64,000 bases of DNA from Methanosarcina acetivorans C2A (lineage in GTDB: Archaea > Halobacteriota > Methanosarcinia > Methanosarcinales > Methanosarcinaceae): NCBI RefSeq assembly GCF_000007345.1, contig NC_003552.1:2976001-3040000 (forward strand), in the 5' to 3' direction. The position numbers were made by a program, and so were the translations under genes. The notes beneath the pieces were generated by a model. That model ran no database searches, was not told the origin of the DNA, and saw only the letters and a list, made by a program, of their open reading frames with translations. This document shows, one piece after another, positions 59,087 through 64,000 of this stretch; positions within the stretch are counted from its first letter, which is position 1, and every line of letters starts with the position of its first letter.

Positions 59087-59764
59087 TTAATCAAGATATT
59101 TCTCCTTAAACTCCGTGATCTGCTTGCTGCTTCCAACTACTGCTACTATATCCCCTGCCCTGAGTACGGTCTGTTTGTTAATGGCGGTGCTGACAAGTCC
59201 TCCGCGCTCAATACCTATTACAGTGCACCCGATCTTTCTTTCGAGGTCCAGTTCTTCTATTGATTTTTTGTCAAGGTAAGAGCCTTTCTCGATGTGGTGC
59301 TTTTCGATTTCTATGCCCTCGTAAAGCATTATATCTTCATCGATCCTGCAGACTTTCCCGATACAGTTTGCACTCATTTTGGCCAGCAACTGGCCTGCAA
59401 CTATGGAAAGAGACCCAACATAGTCCGCTCCTGCCTTATAAATCTTATCAATGGATTTTACAGAGTTTGCCCTTGCCACGATGGTAGCTTCAGGGTTAAG
59501 CCCCCTGCAAATAAGGGTTGCGAAAATAACATTGGTATCATCATTCAGGGCCACAAACACAAAGGATGCGGTTTTTACTCCGGCTGCGACTATAACCTCC
59601 TCATCCGCCCCATTGCCCACGAGATGTTCGAATACCACATTCTCAAAAACCTTCTCGTTGGAGTCCACAACTACGAAGCGGAACGGTCCTCCAGAGAGTT
59701 CACTCACAATGCTCTTTCCAACGTCTCCGTACCCGAGTATTACAAGATGCCCTTTTGACTCCAT
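59087..59764 (-). CDS. TrkA-like NAD-binding K+ transport regulator
   Basis: 225 aa. TrkA-N/RCK domain: VILGYGDVGKSIVSEL (NAD-type glycine loop), acidic FVVVDSNEK, VALNDDTNVIFATLICR. C-terminal TrkA_C part: GSYLDKKSIEELDLERKIGCTVIGI. It lacks a membrane part. It lies 66 bases after the K+ channel gene, in the same direction, so it likely forms a gating partner or controls a Trk/Ktr transporter. Confidence 0.86.
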   Translation of the reverse strand: MESKGHLVILGYGDVGKSIVSELSGGPFRFVVVDSNEKVFENVVFEHLVGNGADEEVIVAAGVKTASFVFVALNDDTNVIFATLICRGLNPEATIVARANSVKSIDKIYKAGADYVGSLSIVAGQLLAKMSANCIGKVCRIDEDIMLYEGIEIEKHHIEKGSYLDKKSIEELDLERKIGCTVIGIERGGLVSTAINKQTVLRAGDIVAVVGSSKQITEFKEKYLD

Positions 59765-59830
59765 CGTTAATCCCTGAGAGTTTTTAAATAAATTTTGACT
59801 GTTGTGTCACAAACGAATGTGCCATAAAAT

Positions 59831-60874
59831 TCAATGTGTAAGTTTCTTCAGTTTTGCAAGCTCTTCCGGCGTTCCCACAGCCAGCAGGACGGAGTTGCCC
59901 CGAATAACATCATCTTCTTTAGGGTTAAAAGAAAGAGCCCCGCTTTTCCAGATTCCAACAATTCTTGCGCCGGTCAGCCGCTGGCTGGATACCTCCTTAA
60001 GGGTTTTGCCTATCAGCGGGCTCTTGATGTAAACCGGAAATTCCGTGACATGCACCCCTTTGAAGATTTCAGTGGTTCCTGTCACCCGGCTTACAAGCCT
60101 ATCCATAGCTTTTCTACCGATAAACTGCCCGAACATTGATTTGGGTGATACAACCATGTCTGCACCGGCGTATTTCAGGTATTTTGAGTTTGACCTATCC
60201 TCAACGATGGCTACAATACTAAGGTGCTGAAACTCTCGGGCAGTCAGCACGATGTTTGCATTCCTCTCATCCGACTTGTTGGCTATAAGTATCCTGGCTT
60301 TTTCAATATTCCCATTGAGAAGAGTCTGCTTATCACTCAGAGTCCCGAAAATGCAGGGGATGTCCCTGTAAACAAGTTCTTTAATTACGTCTTCCTCGTC
60401 CTCGATTATTATGAAAGTTATTTCCTGCTCTGCCAGTTCGTCAATAAGGGTCTCAACCAGCTGGTTATACCCGCAGATGATGATATGGTCTTTCATGCTG
60501 GAAGGGACTTTCCTGGGCAGCCTGAATTTGATAATTCTGTCCATCCAGGGGGTGATAACATAAGTCGCAAGAAAACCTGAAATCAGAATAATTCCCGTGA
60601 CCTGGACGACTATGGAGAAGAGTCTTCCCAGCAGCGAGGCAAAGACTACATCACCGTACCCTACCGTTGCAATGGTAGTGGTAGCCCAATAAATAGCTGT
60701 AACAGCGTTTGCATTTTCCGGCTGGTTTTCAAAAATCATAATATATTTAAAAAGCAGAATATAAATAATGAGCAGGAGCAAAGCTGCAAGCTTGTATGCC
60801 AGATTGGGCCTTTTGCGCATGATTTTTCGAAACTTTGATCTGCGACTCGGCTTTTTTTTCACAAAAGAAAACAT
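59831..60874 (-). CDS. RCK-domain potassium channel, MthK-like
   Basis: 347 aa. Basic N-terminus, membrane helix 1 at about 28-47 (LAALLLLIIYILLFKYIMIF), pore helix TAIYWATTTIA, selectivity filter TVGYGD (70-75), helix 2 at about 84-108, RCK-N domain (IIICGYNQLVETLIDELAEQ; IIIEDEEDV; IFGTLSDKQTL) and RCK-C to the end. Two membrane helices and a filter fit a tetrameric K+ channel gated by ligand binding to the RCK ring. AGGGC precedes ATG. Operon with the TrkA-like gene. Confidence 0.92.
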   Translation of the reverse strand: MFSFVKKKPSRRSKFRKIMRKRPNLAYKLAALLLLIIYILLFKYIMIFENQPENANAVTAIYWATTTIATVGYGDVVFASLLGRLFSIVVQVTGIILISGFLATYVITPWMDRIIKFRLPRKVPSSMKDHIIICGYNQLVETLIDELAEQEITFIIIEDEEDVIKELVYRDIPCIFGTLSDKQTLLNGNIEKARILIANKSDERNANIVLTAREFQHLSIVAIVEDRSNSKYLKYAGADMVVSPKSMFGQFIGRKAMDRLVSRVTGTTEIFKGVHVTEFPVYIKSPLIGKTLKEVSSQRLTGARIVGIWKSGALSFNPKEDDVIRGNSVLLAVGTPEELAKLKKLTH

Positions 60875-61899
60875 TTTTTGCGCCCTGCCTTATTTTTACT
60901 GCTGAACCAGGTAAAAAACCTATAATCTTTATTAATATCTCTATACTCTTTATTAATATCTTATGTTTTGGCCGAGTTGTGCCAGCAGAGTTGTGCCAGC
61001 AGAGTTGCGGCTCTGCAGTGCGCTGTCTGTTTCGCTCCGCTCAAGCAGACTAATTTGCAGATAAAATCAGGAGCTTCGCTTAAGCAGACTATTTGTGGGA
61101 AGAAATGAGCTTCGCTCAAGCGGACTACTTGATAGCTTAGAGGCTGGGCTTCGCTCAAGCGGCCAAATCCATAGATCCATCTGATCCGTACAACAGTATT
61201 CGCTGTGCCTGTCGTTCTTGTCCCGCTCGACGCAGGAGAGCGGTTTTCCTACAAATAAGAAGAAGAGAAAAGGCAAATGTAATTTGTGTCTGCTTTTTGC
61301 TGCATTTTCAAATATCCTATATAGGACTTACGCAGTTGAATTTAAAACCACGAGCGAGAAAGACTTAACTGTATAAACTAGAATAATGTTGATGAGCTCG
61401 CATGTGCCTGATTTTTTTATTTCAAGTGCGTATAGTCCTACTATACTTTCCTTCCATTAATTTTCTTCTTTTTATGAAGAGTCGCCAGATAGGCTGGTGG
61501 AGGCATTATGCTTACACAATTCAGAAACGGTTTTCAGGGTTAAGGAATGAATTCCTTTAGTCATGAGGTGTTTTTCCAATTTCCTTATTTCTTTCAATTG
61601 CACGATCTTTTTAGATTACTATTTATCTTTTATAGAGGGAAGGCCGGTCCGGAACCAGCGCGGCGAAGGGAGAGAAAACTGAGGGATTCGATCGCTGGAT
61701 ATCCTGAATTAAAAATAACTGATCGATCAAAAACCACCGGAACTAAAAAAGAAGCGAAAAAACGGGAAAGAGACTTTAAGTTCCCGATTTTCGGATTTCC
61801 GAATTATTCAAATTTACCTGCTGCTTAATTTGCAGTTGTTTTCATTCAGATTTTGTTCATTTTGAGCTGTCCCGTTTTCACTGTTCCCGGTTCAGACTA
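60875..61899. repeat. 1-kb intergenic region with copy C of the dispersed repeat
   Basis: 61020-61165 contains four GAGCTTCGCTCAAGCGGAC-type units, each able to form TGAGC-ttc-GCTCA stems. 61187-61260 matches copies A and B (CCGTACAAC...CCCGCTCGACGCAGGAGAGCGG). 61475-61512 matches the A hairpin (CGCCAGATAGGCTGGTGG). The ORF at 61547-61828 has the composition of intergenic repeat DNA and is not called. Doubled CTTTATTAATATCT lies at 60925-60960. Confidence 0.65.
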
Positions 61900-63723
61900 T
61901 TACATCCACTGCCCGATGAAAGGGCCGAATATCATGAAGAGGAACGAGAGCAAGATCAGCATGGAGAAGCTTGCCGTGATGGAGTTTGAAACCCTTTCCG
62001 AAACTGCTTCATTCCTTGTAAACCGGTAGATAAGGGAGTAAGTATAGTCCCTGAACACATGGCCACCGTCGAGAGGGACGGCAGGCAGGCAGTTGAACAG
62101 GCCTACGTAAAAGTTCAGCCAGCCAATCCAGAGCAGGGAGTTTGCAATCCAGAAAATTCCGACTCCTAGAGGCTCTGCCCAGCCAACAGGCTGATAGAAC
62201 TGAGCGATTGTGCCTGAAAAGCCGCGGAAGCCTTCCCCTGCAAACCCGTAGATAGGAAGCCCGAAAAGGATGATCCAGCCCACGGGCTGGTTAAGGAAGG
62301 AAGGAATCTGCTTCAGTGCCTCAAGATAGGATTCGGACTGGGGCATCCAGATGGAAACCCCAAGCATCTGGCACTCAAGTACTCCGTTGCTTCCGTAAAT
62401 CACTCCAAGGAAACCGTTTTCACCTCCCGAAGGATTGGAAATTAGCTCGACCTCAAAGACAGCAGTGCCGTTTTCAGTAAGTTCTCCCGTATAATTTGCA
62501 GAGGGGAGCATCTCTACTTCTATGGTCTGGTTTGCCTCTGTTCCTTCCATGAAGTCAATGAAACTTGCAATGCTTCGCATTCTTGTATCGTTAATCCGGA
62601 GCATTGTCATTCCGGGCTCGATTCCTGCAGCTTCTGCAGGGCTTCCTTCCACAACCCCTCCTATAGGCACTCCACTGAAACATTCCTCCGATGAGGAAGG
62701 CGCCTTCAGGTCATAAACTGAAACGACCCCGTCTTTTGAGGCATGGACATGCAGAGTGTCTCCGGGTTCGACGTTCTCGAGATAGGAGAGAAAGTCCATG
62801 CCTGTTGAGACGGGCGTGTCATTGACCTGTGTAATTATCATGTCTTCCTGAAGCCCTGCAAGCTGAGCTGGGGAACTTTCGTTTATGCCCACGATCATGG
62901 CATCACTGAGAGGAGCAATCGCCCCCAGCACGGGTCCGAAAAAGAGCAGGAGAGCTATGAAAGCAACGCAGAAATTAGCCATAACTCCGGCAGCAAGGAT
63001 GCGGGCTCTCTGAGTCCTTGTGGCAATTACTGCCGACTCAGGCTTTGCTTCTGGTCCAGAAACATCGGTTTTCCCGTTTTTCATTTCTTTTAGCTGTTTT
63101 TCTTTTTCTTCTTTTTGCCGCTGTTCCCACTCTTCAATTTCCTCAATTGTTGCCGTTAGCGGCAGCTCTTTTTTTACTTCTTCTTTTTTGCCGAAAAGCT
63201 GCTCGTCATCAGGTTCCGCAAAACCCCCAATAGGAACAAGAGCAAGCAGGATTCCCATGGATTTGACCCTGATGTTTTCAACCCGGCAGAGGATTGCATG
63301 GGAAAACTCGTGGACTATAAGCGTAACTATGAGGGCGATCACACCCCAGGTGAAGGGAATAAACTCGTTTACTCCGGGGATCAAAAGGATATTCCTGGGG
63401 GCGTTATACTTTCCAGGCTCTGGCACGCTGTCGTTCAGAAATGAAGTATAAAGTGCAAGATCCGAAACAGCAATGACCAGGAACATGGCAATCATGCCGA
63501 CAAACATCATCAGGATCCCGATGTTTGCAAAAACTCTCCAGTAACGTTTCGGTCGGGCAAGTACATCCAGTAGCTTAAGCCCTTTTGTTGTCCTGATCAT
63601 AAGGATAGGAAGAGGCCCGAAAGTGCTTATGTTATACTTTTCCAGAATTCCTTTTCTGTCAAGAGCAGAAATAAGGAACCAGTATATTAAAAAAATACCC
63701 AGTATAATGCTTGTGCCACTCAA
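61900..63723 (-). CDS. Site-2 protease family membrane metalloprotease with PDZ domains
   Basis: 607 aa from TTG 63723, supported by GGAG seven bases upstream. Zinc site HEFSH (138-142) lies in a membrane helix; the third ligand is in NCLPAVPLDGGH near the C-terminus. Between them are a charged cytosolic loop (EEIEEWEQRQKEEKEKQ), a membrane helix (RILAAGVMANFCVAFIALLL) and two PDZ-like modules (SPAQLAGLQEDMIITQVNDT; GSPAEAAGIEPGMTMLRIND). It cleaves proteins inside or near the membrane; target is unknown. No operon partner is seen. Confidence 0.92.
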   Translation of the reverse strand: MSGTSIILGIFLIYWFLISALDRKGILEKYNISTFGPLPILMIRTTKGLKLLDVLARPKRYWRVFANIGILMMFVGMIAMFLVIAVSDLALYTSFLNDSVPEPGKYNAPRNILLIPGVNEFIPFTWGVIALIVTLIVHEFSHAILCRVENIRVKSMGILLALVPIGGFAEPDDEQLFGKKEEVKKELPLTATIEEIEEWEQRQKEEKEKQLKEMKNGKTDVSGPEAKPESAVIATRTQRARILAAGVMANFCVAFIALLLFFGPVLGAIAPLSDAMIVGINESSPAQLAGLQEDMIITQVNDTPVSTGMDFLSYLENVEPGDTLHVHASKDGVVSVYDLKAPSSSEECFSGVPIGGVVEGSPAEAAGIEPGMTMLRINDTRMRSIASFIDFMEGTEANQTIEVEMLPSANYTGELTENGTAVFEVELISNPSGGENGFLGVIYGSNGVLECQMLGVSIWMPQSESYLEALKQIPSFLNQPVGWIILFGLPIYGFAGEGFRGFSGTIAQFYQPVGWAEPLGVGIFWIANSLLWIGWLNFYVGLFNCLPAVPLDGGHVFRDYTYSLIYRFTRNEAVSERVSNSITASFSMLILLSFLFMIFGPFIGQWM

Positions 63724-64000
63724 GGAAATTCTCCGAAATTATTAAGCTGAACCAATCATAGGGTTTGGATTATGAGAGATTGAATGTGAGATATTAATGT
63801 GATAGATATAAAATTAAAGGTAGGGATTTTACCATTGGCAGTAGGGATTTTACCATTGGCAGTAGGGATTTTACCGTAGGCAATAGGGATTTTTACCATC
63901 GGCATAACTGTTGATCAATTGGTCGATTAAACTGTTAAGCAATTACAACTGTATATAGAACATGCCTTCCATAAAGAAGTTGACGCCAGCAACCTCTAGA
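63724..64000. repeat. Intergenic end of window with a 21-bp tandem repeat, four copies
   Basis: GTAGGGATTTTACCATTGGC plus A repeats four times from 63820 to 63904, the last copies diverged. It lies about 100 bases upstream of the site-2 protease gene. No gene is seen to the end of the window. Confidence 0.9.

Noticed and set aside
61547-61828. 93-codon ORF downstream of repeat copy C
   Set aside because: Runs through DNA whose sequence is related to the intergenic region at 2.1-2.3 kb, where the frame is not kept.

Overview
This window is chromosomal DNA of a methanogenic archaeon of the genus Methanosarcina, most like the large-genome marine types. The evidence is a dimethylamine methyltransferase gene read through an in-frame amber (pyrrolysine) codon at position 356, a tetrahydrosarcinapterin-pathway kinase (MptE-like), an archaeal Bax1/DUF790 nuclease, an intron-containing archaeal tRNA-Arg, Shine-Dalgarno sites of the GGAGG type, and long AT-rich intergenic spaces full of short tandem repeats. 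I cannot name the strain with certainty.

Layout. 0-9.3 kb: 3' part of bax1, an intact ISL3-type insertion sequence with a perfect 8-bp target duplication, a lone pyruvate synthase beta subunit (porB), a 132-bp MITE, a methyltransferase, an SDH-type membrane serine protease and a radical SAM protein. 9.3-24.6 kb: a defence island. It holds a DUF1016 nuclease, a DUF4062/HATPase regulator, a type I restriction-modification locus (frameshifted hsdM, hsdS, an unrecognised 276-aa gene, a GmrSD-like DUF262/DUF1524 gene, hsdR) and a broken nucleotidyltransferase gene next to an HTH regulator with a palindrome over its start codon. DUF1016-like fragments lie on both sides of the restriction genes. 24.9-31.1 kb: a secreted Cu/Zn superoxide dismutase with all metal ligands, a CinA-C/nucleotidyltransferase fusion, and the dimethylamine cluster mtbC-mtbB(Pyl)-permease. 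31.4-39.6 kb: a DUF4143 ATPase, long gene-poor DNA, a small zinc-ribbon protein, a secreted C-anchored protein, and a cluster of very small genes described below. 39.7-43.6 kb: mptE and ileS. 44.6-53.2 kb: a membrane protein and the complete nine-gene N-type (Na+-translocating) ATP synthase operon atpDCQRBEFAG. 53.8-64 kb: a DUF1269-like membrane protein, a GNAT acetyltransferase, tRNA-Arg(TCG), two KaiC-like ATPases around a response regulator, a K+ channel with a TrkA-like partner, and a site-2 protease.

Most unusual region: 36.5-39.4 kb, minus strand. Three similar transcription units each begin with a conserved module of about 200 bp (TATA box; in two of them an operator TAGAA-N7-TTCTA; an inverted GGCAATT/AATTGCC pair; a GGGGGTTGATAA box) and lead into microgenes that have strong, well-spaced ribosome binding sites. 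Unit II holds two identical 37-codon genes for a Cys/Gly/Trp-rich peptide and ends in a perfect hairpin with a T run. Unit III holds two nearly identical 27-codon genes whose two differences are one silent and one Val/Ile change. Unit I holds a 25-codon Cys/Arg/Phe-rich gene and perhaps a 14-codon one. All are shorter than usual gene-calling limits. I do not recognise these peptides and regard this as the best candidate for an undescribed system.

In physiology, the window combines methylotrophic growth on dimethylamine (MtbB moves the methyl group to MtbC, with a permease for uptake), an extra Na+-coupled ATP synthase for energy conversion, oxidative-stress protection outside the cell, and restriction-type defence that may be partly decayed.
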